Under the pieces are notes generated by a model. The model was not told where the DNA came from and searched no databases. It saw only the letters and a list, made by a program, of their open reading frames with translations. A stretch of DNA of 64,000 nucleotides from JAOTZA01 sp965224065 (GTDB lineage Bacteria > Acidobacteriota > Thermoanaerobaculia > Multivoradales > JAHEKO01). The stretch is from positions 2,108,001 to 2,172,000 of the forward strand of contig CBDCYF010000005.1 in NCBI GenBank assembly GCA_965224065.1. The letters run 5' to 3'. Position numbers and translations under genes: made by a program. Positions 7,817 to 16,900 of this stretch are shown one piece after another; position 1 is the first letter of the stretch, and each line of letters begins with the position of its first letter.

Positions 7817-8947
7817 TCAAGGCTGAGAGCCGGGTTCAGACTCTAGTTCCGGAGCCGTCGGTGGACTGGCTCCAAGCCATTGCCCACCCACAATCGTCGA
7901 TTTCACCTCCTCGCTCTCCACAAACTCGATCTCTGCTTCGTCCGGCCCAGAGTGGAACAGCTCTACAACCTCGGCGCCGTCTCTCTGCCAGACCAACAGC
8001 GGACGAAACGAGCTGTCTACCGCGAACACCCGGCTCTCCACGGCAGTTCCCGATTCGTCTCTGTCGACTTCTGCATAGAAATAGAGACCCCCGTCATACG
8101 ACCATGAGCTATACAAGACATCTTGCCCGAGAGGCACGAACCCCTTCCCATCCCAGCCAAAAAGTGTGGCAACTTCGGGGCCGCTGATGGGCAGGTCGTC
8201 TGCAATAGCGATGAACCGACCGTCAGCCACTATCTCTAACGCCGTGATCGACTCAGCGATCTCACCGCTTGGGTCCTCGTATTCGGTGCGAATGAAACCT
8301 TCCTCGGTCTCAACCCAGACCCATGGCTCGAAACGATCCAGGCACATCAGCCTTCCCTCGTCGTCGTACTCAAAAACGTAACATCGGTAAGCGGATATTT
8401 CTTTACCGCTCCACATATGGGGCGATTTCGGTGGAGGAATCAGATCGATCTCATCGATCCCGAAGATGACCGTATCTGGGTCTTCTAGGAGAACCATGGA
8501 TGAAACGCCCAAGAGTTCGCCGCCATACAGCCCGAAATGTCCGGCTGGTCCTTTTCTGAATCCACCTTCCACGCGCACCCTGTATCCGTTCCACTGTTCT
8601 AACACCTTGAGAACCGCCTTTTCGTCACCACCGAGTTCACTCCAAGATAAGCTAAGCCAGAGGCAGTCGCCCCGTAGAAAACTTTCATTCTTCCTTCCCA
8701 CAGGACAAAGCGAATGATCTTCGGACTCAACCCATAGCTCGCCCTCGGCCACCGCCAAGTCCTCGGTGTGTCGCGCCCCCTTGGCGAGCAGCTCCGCGAC
8801 CGTCGCCGCCGGAGCCTTGATTTCCGCACCGAGCTGCCCATTTCTGACCGCAGCACTTCCTCCTGCAATGCAGGCCGTCGCAACGAGTGATAAGGCCATC
8901 GCAACAATCTTGATGGGGTAGGAGCAGGTGTGAATTGAGGTTACCAT
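7817..8947 (-). CDS. Secreted hypothetical protein, RHS-cassette family S (copy 2)
   Basis: A 376-aa paralogue of the protein at 5412-6503. The N-terminus (KIVAMALSLVATACIAGG) is a signal sequence with a cysteine that could be a lipobox (ATAC). Conserved blocks are GELWVESEDHSLCPVGR, LWLSLSWSELGGDE, VLEQWNGYRVRVEGG, EPWVWVETEEGFIRTEY and GGQWLGAS, plus a run of DE-rich strands near the end. Its ATG at 8947 lies only 9 bp after an RHS-core remnant. Family and fold are unknown. Two copies in one RHS array argue for a role tied to the array. Confidence 0.6.
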   Translation of the reverse strand: MVTSIHTCSYPIKIVAMALSLVATACIAGGSAAVRNGQLGAEIKAPAATVAELLAKGARHTEDLAVAEGELWVESEDHSLCPVGRKNESFLRGDCLWLSLSWSELGGDEKAVLKVLEQWNGYRVRVEGGFRKGPAGHFGLYGGELLGVSSMVLLEDPDTVIFGIDEIDLIPPPKSPHMWSGKEISAYRCYVFEYDDEGRLMCLDRFEPWVWVETEEGFIRTEYEDPSGEIAESITALEIVADGRFIAIADDLPISGPEVATLFGWDGKGFVPLGQDVLYSSWSYDGGLYFYAEVDRDESGTAVESRVFAVDSSFRPLLVWQRDGAEVVELFHSGPDEAEIEFVESEEVKSTIVGGQWLGASPPTAPELESEPGSQP

Positions 8948-8956
8948 CGCGCGTTA

Positions 8957-9083
8957 CCCGAGGCGATCCGGCTGACCTTGTCGTAGACATAGGTCTCCGC
9001 ACCGATCGCCTTGATGTTGCCCGATCCGTCGTAGGAGACCGCGCCCGAGTCCGGCCCAGCCGGCCGGGCGAGACCCCGTCGAC
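8957..9083 (-). repeat. RHS-core remnant (scar A)
   Basis: Bases 8957-9052 match 15411-15506 of the full RHS gene with one or two changes. After an in-frame 39-bp deletion the match resumes to 9083 (equivalent to about 15578). The frame stays open (SGAVSYDGSGNIKAIGAET, YVYDKVSRIASG) and then stops. It starts 8 bp after one gene ends and finishes 9 bp before the next begins, so it exactly fills a cassette junction. Confidence 0.88.
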
Positions 9084-9091
9084 AGTGGCAC

Positions 9092-9865
9092 CTATTTCTG
9101 TTCAGAACCTGCTCTTGGTCGGCGCGCAGCGAGCTGCTCCAAGCTCCTTATCGCTTCGGCACGACTCTCCTCGTCAGCGAGCGCCACGGCCTCGAGTGCA
9201 AACGCCAGATCAACGAGGCGGCGCGCAACTGTCCCTTCGTCGGGGCTGTGCGCCATCGCGCAGATGAGACCGATCCCCCAAACGAAGGTAGAGAATTCGT
9301 AGCCGACGCCGTCCGAGACCCCTCGCACCTCCTCTCTTCGAGGGTAACGCGCGCCTAGGATCTCATCTTGGAACTCCTTGCGGAGCTTCTCCGCCACTTC
9401 GGTAGGCAACCGAGCCTGTGCGATCGAGACCTCGACCTTCACCGGCGGCTCGACGAGCACTCGAGGCAGGCGCCAGACGGGGAACACACCTTCGAGACCC
9501 GGCACCTCCTCGCGGCGTTCTAGATTTGCTACGACGATGTCCTCGATCGGCACCATCGAGGTCACTTCAGAGTTTCCCTCCGGGTCGGTCTCGAAAGTGA
9601 TCAACCTGTCCTTGATGGAGCTAAAAGGCGGTGGAACAGAATCAAACACTAACACCCGAACGCCGAGAGTGCCATCGTATGAGCGAGGGTTCTCCAGACC
9701 CAGGTTCACGTTGAAGCGCTTTCGCAGCTCCAGGTCGATGGCGGAGTATTCTGACGGACTCGGGCAAGGAGCAAGCTGGGACCAAGGGGCAGCGTTCAGA
9801 GAGGGCGGCAACGTCGTCCAGACCGCCGGAATCAGCCACACAGCTACCAGAATCTCGTTTCTCAT
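9092..9865 (-). CDS. Secreted hypothetical protein of the RHS array
   Basis: A 257-aa protein with an N-terminal signal sequence (ILVAVWLIPAVWTTLPPSLNA). The mature part has a beta-rich first half (GVRVLVFDSVPPPFSSIKD, LITFETDPEGNSEVTSMV) and a helical, acidic second half (VARRLVDLAFALEAVALADEE). I do not recognise it. It lies 33 bp after membrane protein A and probably shares its transcript; an RHS remnant follows immediately after its stop. Confidence 0.5.
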   Translation of the reverse strand: MRNEILVAVWLIPAVWTTLPPSLNAAPWSQLAPCPSPSEYSAIDLELRKRFNVNLGLENPRSYDGTLGVRVLVFDSVPPPFSSIKDRLITFETDPEGNSEVTSMVPIEDIVVANLERREEVPGLEGVFPVWRLPRVLVEPPVKVEVSIAQARLPTEVAEKLRKEFQDEILGARYPRREEVRGVSDGVGYEFSTFVWGIGLICAMAHSPDEGTVARRLVDLAFALEAVALADEESRAEAIRSLEQLAARRPRAGSEQK

Positions 9866-9898
9866 GGTTCGTGCGTGATTCCTGCAAACGCTCCGTCG

Positions 9899-10786
9899 CT
9901 AAATCAAATATGCAGCCACTAAGAAGTATCTCGTGGCTAGAAACGCGGCTACGCCGACGACAAGACAACCAATAGACATTCTCCAAGACAGCGGCCGCTG
10001 ACGTAGGCTCGCCACGAAGCCGGCAAAGCCTAGCTGCAAGACCGTCGCTACGACGATCAGAGCGAGCAACTGAGCGGCGCCGCGAGTGAAGCTCCCACCA
10101 CACATCGTACTTCCCAAGCCGAAGGCAAAGGTCGCGGCAGCGCCAAGCTCGACCATACTGGCGCCCCTCGTGTGCCAACGCTGCAGCAACAACGGCATCA
10201 CTAAACTCAAAACCAACAAGGAACCCCAGATCAAGATCTCAGAAGCAGGCCCGCTAACGCTCGTCCCTGTTCTCCGAATGACAACGGCTAACGCATAAAT
10301 GCTCATTGCAGCGGCAAAAGAAACGACTGCTATACGAGCCGGCACCACCTGTCGTTCTCCTCTCACGAGCATCACACCGGCCCCGATACCGAGCAAAACA
10401 AGAACAAACGGCACCAACCCAGAAAGGTCGAGCACCATGAAGATGTAGAGAAGATTGGGAGCACTCCACCACTCCCAGGTTTCCTCTACCGACAAGCTTG
10501 CCGCCGCGTGCGTTTCTATCGCCATCCGCAGAGACATTGTCGCCCACCAGAAGACGAACCAAATCTGACGACTGCGTCTCTGAAATAAGACTGACGCCGC
10601 CGCCGCTAGAGCCAGAGCACCCTCCAACATGTAGAACAACGGCGGGAAAATATAAGGCCAATCATCTATTCCCTTGGCCGCCTCGTGGATCGCTCCCGCA
10701 CCAGCGATCGACAAGCCCAGAATCGCCACCCACTCAAGCCAGTCGCGCCAAGCTCTGACCGGCCCGTCCTCGCTTACCCTCAGCAC
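9899..10786 (-). CDS. Polytopic membrane protein, RHS-cassette family M (copy A)
   Basis: A 295-aa protein with about eight hydrophobic segments, a paralogue of the protein at 6650-7627. Shared features are an 'AxxAIxxA..I.KGxxxWPxIxPxxxY' opening, GLVPFVLVLLGIGAGVML, EILIWGS and GAAATFAFGLGSTMCGG. The start is GTG at 10786 and the AGGAG motif abuts it, so the true start is uncertain. It sits 28 bp after the small TPR-like secreted protein and 33 bp before the 257-aa secreted protein, which suggests an operon with the orphan RHS tip. Confidence 0.58.
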   Translation of the reverse strand: MLRVSEDGPVRAWRDWLEWVAILGLSIAGAGAIHEAAKGIDDWPYIFPPLFYMLEGALALAAAASVLFQRRSRQIWFVFWWATMSLRMAIETHAAASLSVEETWEWWSAPNLLYIFMVLDLSGLVPFVLVLLGIGAGVMLVRGERQVVPARIAVVSFAAAMSIYALAVVIRRTGTSVSGPASEILIWGSLLVLSLVMPLLLQRWHTRGASMVELGAAATFAFGLGSTMCGGSFTRGAAQLLALIVVATVLQLGFAGFVASLRQRPLSWRMSIGCLVVGVAAFLATRYFLVAAYLI

Positions 10787-10814
10787 TCCTAAGGCCGCTG
10801 GTGGCCGGCAGCGC

Positions 10815-11378
10815 CTATGGCTCCGACTCTTTCAAAGAACGCGCGCTCCTGCAGACAACATCCACACGCTCGACCTCGCGGCGAAGCTCTTTGACCCTTG
10901 CCCTGACCGCTTCGGAAGGTGAATCGTAGTATGCCAAGTAGATCTCACCACACATACGCTGGAAGCACGTTGGCGTCAGTTCCGGATTCGGATGGCCTAT
11001 CGCCCAGTGCGTCTCCTCACCTACGAAACAAGGAGTCAGCCCCACCTCAACGTCGAGAATACAACGCATGTCTGCGAGGATCGCTCGGCCCGCGGAGTCA
11101 CCCAAGCGGCATTTAGCTTCAGCGATCTTCGGGAGCGCACGGTAGTCCGGAACCTCTGAAAAATCAACCGCGTCGGCAGCAAGAAAATGCTCCAGGGCCT
11201 TTGCGTACTCACCTCGCGAGAGCTCCGTCTCGCCGAGGGCCATGGTGCGATTGAATTCCTCAAGAGTTGGATCGTTGTCAACTGCGGATTGCGTGGGACA
11301 GAGGTCCGCAGGGCAGGCAAGGCTCCCCAAGGAACGAAGAACGACAAATGACAACAGCATGGCGACCGCGGGCTTCAT
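10815..11378 (-). CDS. Small secreted cysteine-containing, TPR-like hypothetical
   Basis: A 187-aa protein with a signal sequence (KPAVAMLLSFVVLRSLGSLA). GAGGAG lies 6 bases before ATG 11378, which favours that start over the upstream ATGs in the same frame. One helical pair resembles a TPR (ALGETELSRGEYAKALEHFLAA), and six or more cysteines suggest disulphides in an oxidising compartment. It is the first gene after the orphan RHS module with the M23 tip. A periplasmic antidote role is plausible by position only. Confidence 0.5.
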   Translation of the reverse strand: MKPAVAMLLSFVVLRSLGSLACPADLCPTQSAVDNDPTLEEFNRTMALGETELSRGEYAKALEHFLAADAVDFSEVPDYRALPKIAEAKCRLGDSAGRAILADMRCILDVEVGLTPCFVGEETHWAIGHPNPELTPTCFQRMCGEIYLAYYDSPSEAVRARVKELRREVERVDVVCRSARSLKESEP

Positions 11379-11463
11379 CGACATCTCCTCACTGCGATTC
11401 ATCCACCTCACCTGGTTTAGTACAGGTAAATGTCAAGTCAACACAGTTCCACTTGGTCACAGT

Positions 11464-12993
11464 TCAAGGACAGTTCGACGGCACCGGGATTACTGTTACG
11501 GGATCGATCGGCTTCCCTTTCCTATGGCCAATCCGGACCTCGACGTGCACGTGGTTCAGCATCGCAGGGTCATGTCTTAAATGGAGATCCTCAGCTGTCC
11601 CGAGAACCTGACCGGCTGTAACCTGTGTCCCGATGAGTGACGTATCAAGGGAGACGTAGAAGAGTCTAGTATAGAGACCATTCTGGGTCAGAAGGTCGAC
11701 CCCGGTGTAAAGAGGAAGGTGGGGCTGGCTGCTATCGAAGGGGTAGACAGCATTTACTTGTCTAACGATAGTTCCTGCAACTGGAGCAAGTACATCTTGT
11801 CCCGGCGTTGCAAGAAAATCCGTGCCGGCGTGAGATCTGGCACCACCATCACGCGGCTCGCCGAAGCCGCCTCTGCCCTCACTGTCGTTGCGGATGCACC
11901 CACCTGTTGGGTTCACCCACTGAGGCGGCGGCGTGGCACTAGGAACGTTGCCGTGTCCGCTCGTCCCCCCTCCTCCCCCTTGCCCATAGCTCGGCAGGAT
12001 GTTGAGCGGGTCGTACCAACCATGTCGCACCCCGAAGAGGTAGTTTTCGTCGACCCCGGTGCCTGTGACCGTTATGTTGTCGAAGAACGTGCCGCCCTCC
12101 TCCTGCACCTCTTGGAAGTGGTCCTTGGTCCTTCCATCAAGATCCAGGAAAATCATCGGGTTGCCGTGGACATACGCATAGCGGTTCAACGACTGCGGGT
12201 CCTCCGCCTTCCCTTTGAGCTCGTCCACCTGGAAGAACCGCCCCAGATGAGGTGAGTAGTACCTCGCCATCATGTAGTCGAGGTCATCGTCGGTGCCCGA
12301 GTAGTTCTCATCGCGCGCGTGGACGGTGTAGCGGTAGGCCTCGCCGTCGGCGGTGGAGCCGGCGACTTCCTCCCCATAGGGCAGGTAGGTGTGCTCGCCC
12401 ACGACTTGCCCGGCAGAGTCGGTCACGAGCCGCAGGCTCCCCAGGTGGTCCCGGTGGTAGTGGCGCACGCCGTTGGCCGCGGAGTCGGAGCCGATCAAGC
12501 GTCCGCCCGCATAGACGTAGTCCTGGACCCAGCTCAAGTTGGCCGAGGTGTAAGCGCCGGTCGCCTCGAGCTCGCGCATCACCCGGCCTCCCGGCCCCCG
12601 GATCGCGTAACGCTCGCGCTGGGGGCTGTCGTTGGTCAAGACCGCCACCCGTTGGTCGTTGGCGTTGTAGAGATAGGTCCACTGCCCACCGTTCATCTGG
12701 CTCATGCTCCCGAGAGCATCGTAGGTGTAGGAGTTGCCCGCCCAGCCGGTGACGTTTCCCCGGTCGTCGTAGGCCGCCATCGACAGCCGGTTGGTCGCCG
12801 CCACGGTGGAGATCGTCCGTGTCTGGGGCGAGCCCCCGGCCGGCGTGTGGGTGATCGCGGTCAGGTTGCAGAAGCCGTCGTAGGTGTAGCTCTGGGTGTC
12901 TCCCGCCGCCGTCCCCGAAGCGATCCGGCTCTCTTGGGACCAATCGGAAGCACAAGTTTCGCGACCTATTCTGGTGAGGATGTCTCGGACCAA
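11464..12993 (-). CDS. Orphan RHS C-terminal module with M23 metallopeptidase tip
   Basis: A 509-residue open frame without a credible start: it opens with TTG inside the 3' end of the lipoprotein gene, and RHS similarity begins abruptly at 12930 (SRIASGTAAGDTQSYTYDG). Residues about 22-285 are the last RHS core repeats and the closing YYSPHLGRF...NRYAYVHGNP...LDGR motif. The 225-residue tip carries an M23 (LytM/lysostaphin) signature: SHAGTD (HxxxD) near residue 390 and HVHVEV (HxH) near 480, with a beta-rich GQDVLAPVAGTIV strand. M23 enzymes cut peptidoglycan cross-bridges. It is probably not translated alone and can act as a donor for tip exchange with the RHS gene upstream. Confidence 0.72.
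   Translation of the reverse strand: MVRDILTRIGRETCASDWSQESRIASGTAAGDTQSYTYDGFCNLTAITHTPAGGSPQTRTISTVAATNRLSMAAYDDRGNVTGWAGNSYTYDALGSMSQMNGGQWTYLYNANDQRVAVLTNDSPQRERYAIRGPGGRVMRELEATGAYTSANLSWVQDYVYAGGRLIGSDSAANGVRHYHRDHLGSLRLVTDSAGQVVGEHTYLPYGEEVAGSTADGEAYRYTVHARDENYSGTDDDLDYMMARYYSPHLGRFFQVDELKGKAEDPQSLNRYAYVHGNPMIFLDLDGRTKDHFQEVQEEGGTFFDNITVTGTGVDENYLFGVRHGWYDPLNILPSYGQGGGGGTSGHGNVPSATPPPQWVNPTGGCIRNDSEGRGGFGEPRDGGARSHAGTDFLATPGQDVLAPVAGTIVRQVNAVYPFDSSQPHLPLYTGVDLLTQNGLYTRLFYVSLDTSLIGTQVTAGQVLGTAEDLHLRHDPAMLNHVHVEVRIGHRKGKPIDPVTVIPVPSNCP
12170..12930. repeat. 761-bp direct repeat of RHS core, copy in orphan module
   Basis: This block matches 14667-15427 with very few substitutions and, judged from the two end points, no net insertion or deletion (both 761 bp). 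It encodes the last RHS repeats and the conserved closing motif. Homologous recombination across the two copies would swap the tip. Confidence 0.85.
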
Positions 12994-13919
12994 AAAATCG
13001 AGTCTCTTCCCTCAGGGGCCTTCGCGAGCCACTCTGGACCGGGGACGAGGAACTCAAAATCCTGAACGCTCTTTCCCAGTTTGCAACGAGCCACGAATTG
13101 GCGCATTCCGACGTATACAAACTTTTTGTCTACAACTACTGAGTTGGCTTCTCCTATCCACCCTCCCCAGCCTGCGTGCGGGATCAGGATCGACATCTCC
13201 CTTCGTCTTAGGTTCACTCGCAGCAACATGTTCGCCGTCGCAACAATATAATCATCTTCAGCAATCCGGCCAATTGCTTGGGCAACCTCGTGTAGTAAGA
13301 AGAGCTCGGTAACCGCCCAATGGCCCTGGACCTTTTGGATCTCGATTATTGAACCATCGGATGTTCGATTATGAGCAAGACCTTCGACCGCAATTACGCG
13401 ATCGCCTTCTATCAGAAACCCGTTGATCTGATGGGCTGAGAGCTTGACTTTCTGCTCACCGTTTTCGTTGAACCAATAGACCGCACTGCCGTCGCCGTCT
13501 ACCGCCTCATAAGCTGCAATCCAACCATCGTTGACTCTCACCGTACGGAAAGCCGCCGCCTTTCGGTATCGAAGCTCTACAGTAGTATCGAAATCGGGTG
13601 ACGGGCCCGTTTCCGCAGGCCCATCCTCGAGTAGTCGGGCGACCGCCCTGCCGTCGACGCTCTCGACGATCCACTCATAGTCGGACAGCATCGCCCGCTG
13701 ATCAAATGCCCCATACTCCCACCAGTCATCCCTATCTGGACGAGCAACAACCTTCCAGGTGTTTGGATCGACGCTGTATCTACCCGCCGGTCCCGACTTC
13801 GTACCGAGTGCGGCTGTCTCTTCAGCTACCTGCTCTAGTGGCGCTTGGCACGAGAGTAAGAGGCTGACGAGAAAAACCGCATATGTGCCCCTTTTGTCGG
13901 AAATTGGAACCCAACCCAT
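12966..13919 (-). CDS. Lipoprotein following the RHS gene, candidate immunity protein
   Basis: A 317-aa protein. ATG 13919 gives KRGTYAVFLVSLLLSCQAP, a signal with lipobox LLSC; the frame also extends to a TTG at 13943 that would overlap the RHS stop as TTGA. The mature protein has repeating W/G strands (GWIAAYEAVDGDGSAVYW; GFLIEGDRVIAVEGL; GRIAEDDYIVATANMLL), suggesting a beta-propeller. In polymorphic toxin loci the gene just after the toxin usually encodes its antidote; a lipoprotein would suit a tip acting in the periplasm. I do not recognise a known immunity family. Its 3' end runs into the orphan RHS module. Confidence 0.6.
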   Translation of the reverse strand: MGWVPISDKRGTYAVFLVSLLLSCQAPLEQVAEETAALGTKSGPAGRYSVDPNTWKVVARPDRDDWWEYGAFDQRAMLSDYEWIVESVDGRAVARLLEDGPAETGPSPDFDTTVELRYRKAAAFRTVRVNDGWIAAYEAVDGDGSAVYWFNENGEQKVKLSAHQINGFLIEGDRVIAVEGLAHNRTSDGSIIEIQKVQGHWAVTELFLLHEVAQAIGRIAEDDYIVATANMLLRVNLRRREMSILIPHAGWGGWIGEANSVVVDKKFVYVGMRQFVARCKLGKSVQDFEFLVPGPEWLAKAPEGRDSIFWSETSSPE

Positions 13920-13939
13920 ATTTGCGAGCAACCTTGATC

Positions 13940-16900
13940 TCAAAAGCAGTTTTTACGTCCACTTTCGGGGACGAGGCCCCATGGGTCTCGTCCGAAGTAG
14001 GACCACGGCGCCGTGACAAGTTCATCCAGTCCAACCCAACGCCCCCCCGGTACCCACAGGGTCACCCCTCGATCCGTCAAGATAAATCCATCCCAGGGGA
14101 GGTTGGTATCTGCACCCGGAGTCGGGAACCAGTTCGATTCATGAGTATGATAATCGAATAGAACTATTTGCCCCTCCTCGGGATTTGGAATTGGTGAGTG
14201 ACTGCCGGTACGACCTTCAGTTTGTGTGAGTCCGAATTCACCTGTGTTCTGGTCGTAGTAAGCGTACCCTGAATATTCTCGTCCCCACTGTCGCGTGCCA
14301 TCGGGACCCATCGGAGCCGACAAAGACAACAATCTAGCAAATAGATCTAGTATCTGTCGGCGGTTCGGCCCGGTGGTTACGCGTGCCCACCCTCGTCGCC
14401 AATTCCGGTTCTTTACGGTGGCCCCCACCATGGCCAATCCACACCCACTCCGCAAATAGAGTGTCTCGTCAGTAACGTGCCCACCCCCTCCGCCTCCCGA
14501 GCTTGGGCTAAACCAAAACTCACGAGACCAGGGCGGCTGGATCCATGAGTAATCTATACCCCCACGTGAGAATGGCTCATTCTCTCTTTCGCCCATGACG
14601 TCAATCCGTGAAAAAAAGCGGGGATTCTTGCCATCGGGATCCAACAGAACGAGCGGCCCCCCCTTTACATACGCATACCGATTCAACGTCTGTGGGTCCT
14701 CCGCCTTCCCTTTGAGCTCATCCACTTGCAGAAACCGTCCCAGGTGGGGTGAGTAGTACCTCGCCATCATGTAGTCGAGGTCGTCGTCGGTGCCCGAGTA
14801 GTTCTCATCCCGGGCGTGGACGGTGTAGCGGTAGGCCTCACCGTCCGCGGTGGAGCCTGAGACTTCCTCGCCGTAAGGCAGGTAGGTGTGCTCACCCACG
14901 ATCTGCCCGGTCCCGTCGGTCACGAGCCGCAGGCTCCCCAGGTGGTCCCGGTGGTAGTGGCGCACGCCGTTGGCCGCGGAGTCGGAGCCGATCAAGCGCC
15001 CGCCCGCATAGACGTAGTCCTGCACCCAGCTCAGGTTGGCCGAGGTGTAGGCCCCCGTGACCTCGAGCTCGCGCATCACCCGGCCGCCCGGGCCCCGGAT
15101 CGCGTAGCGCTCGCTCTGGGGGCTGTCGTTCGTGAGCACAGCCACCCGCTCGTCCTTGGCGTTGTAGAGATACGTCCACTGCCCGCCGTTCATCTGGCTC
15201 ATGCTCCCGAGAGCATCGTAGGTGTAGGAGTTGCCCGCCCAGCCGGTAACGTTTCCCCGGTCGTCGTAGGCCGCCATCGACAGCCGGTTGGTCGACGCCA
15301 CGGTTGAGATCGTCCGTGTCTGGGGCGAGCCCCCCGCCGGGGTGTGGGTGATCGCGGTCAGGTTGCAGAAGCCGTCGTAGGTGTAGCTCTGGGTGTCTCC
15401 CGCCGCCGTCCCCGAGGCGATCCGGCTGACCTTGTCGTAGACATAGGTCTCCGCACCGATCGCCTTGATGTTGCCCGATCCGTCGTAGGAGACCGCACCC
15501 GAGTCCCAGTTCGAGCCCGCCGGGGTGGCCCCGGTGGTGTAGCTGCGGCCCAGCCGGTCGGGTGAGACCCCGTCGACATCGGTCTCATCACTCACTGTGT
15601 TCGCGTGCGGCAGCTCGGCGAGGCTCCCGCTCGGGTGGACCGCGAGATTGCCCGTCCAGCCCGAAACACTCCGCAACGCCCCCGAATCAAAGGTGTGGGT
15701 CAGCGTCCGGCTCGGGGCCGGCACCTGCGGACATACCGTTGAGGCGCTGCACTCGGGATAGTCGAGCGTCTCGACCTGGCCCAAGTCGTTGTAGGTCTGG
15801 TCCTGGTAGTAGAGGCTCGAGACAAACCGCGTCCACAGCCGCGAGAGCCGGCCCCCCGGTGCGTTGTAGGCAAAGGTGTTCTTGACCCACAGGTCCTGCT
15901 CGCTCCCCACCCACGGCAAGGTCACATAGTTATGACGCGTCGCCGATTTCAGCTTGCCCTCGCCCGAGCCCGCCCCGCCGTCGTAGACAAACTCCTTGAG
16001 CACCCGGTCCCCCTGGTTGCGGTCCTCCACCCGGGTCAACCGGCCCATCGCGTCGTACTCGTAGCCTAAGTCCGAGGAGCCGTCGAGCACCCGGCCGGCA
16101 TTGCCGTGGACGTCGTACTCGGAGTAGTCGACCCAGTTGTTGCCCAGAGCCCCCTTCTCCGGATGCCGCTCCCGAAGCAGGAGCCCCCGGTTGTCGTACT
16201 CGAAGTAGCGGTTCTGGGCCACCGAGAGCTTGGGCTCGTTGCGGTAGATCCGCGCCAGCCGGTTGCCCACGTCGTGGTAGTAGGTCGCGCTCATCCACGT
16301 GGCGTCGGCAAACGGCTTCTGGAGAACCTGGTACAGGCGGCCAAAGCTGTCGCGCCGCGTGATTGACGCGACACTCTCCTCCGAGCTCGCCGACGTCGCC
16401 ACCTTGGAGTAGTGGTACACCTGACGCTCCCCTTGATAGGTGAACGTCTGATCGTGGCTCGAGCCCTCCGGCGGCCGGATGGTCGCCGGGCGGCCAAACG
16501 CATCGTAGCCGAGGTACTCGGTCTTCTTCGTGAAGTCGCCCCAGGCCGAGACCGAGGCCCGCCGGCTCATCGCGTCGTACAGGGTCTCCCGCTCCACCCA
16601 GCCGTGGTCCGGCAGGAAGCGGCGCTCCTTCCACGACCGGCCGAAGTCGTCGTACCAGGTCTCCTGCTGTGAGAGAACCGTCCCGCCCGCCGTCTTCTGT
16701 GCCACGGCGTACTGGAAGGGCTGCGAGCCCGTCGCGTGGGTCAACGTCGCCACACTCTTGGCCCCCGCCTCGGGCACTACCTCGACCGCCCGACCCATCA
16801 GGTCGTACACATAGTCGGTCTCGACACCCGAAGGGTCGCGGCTCGTGAGAACCCGCCCCGTGCTCGCGTCGAGATCCACGTCGTAGGAGAAGAACGGGAA

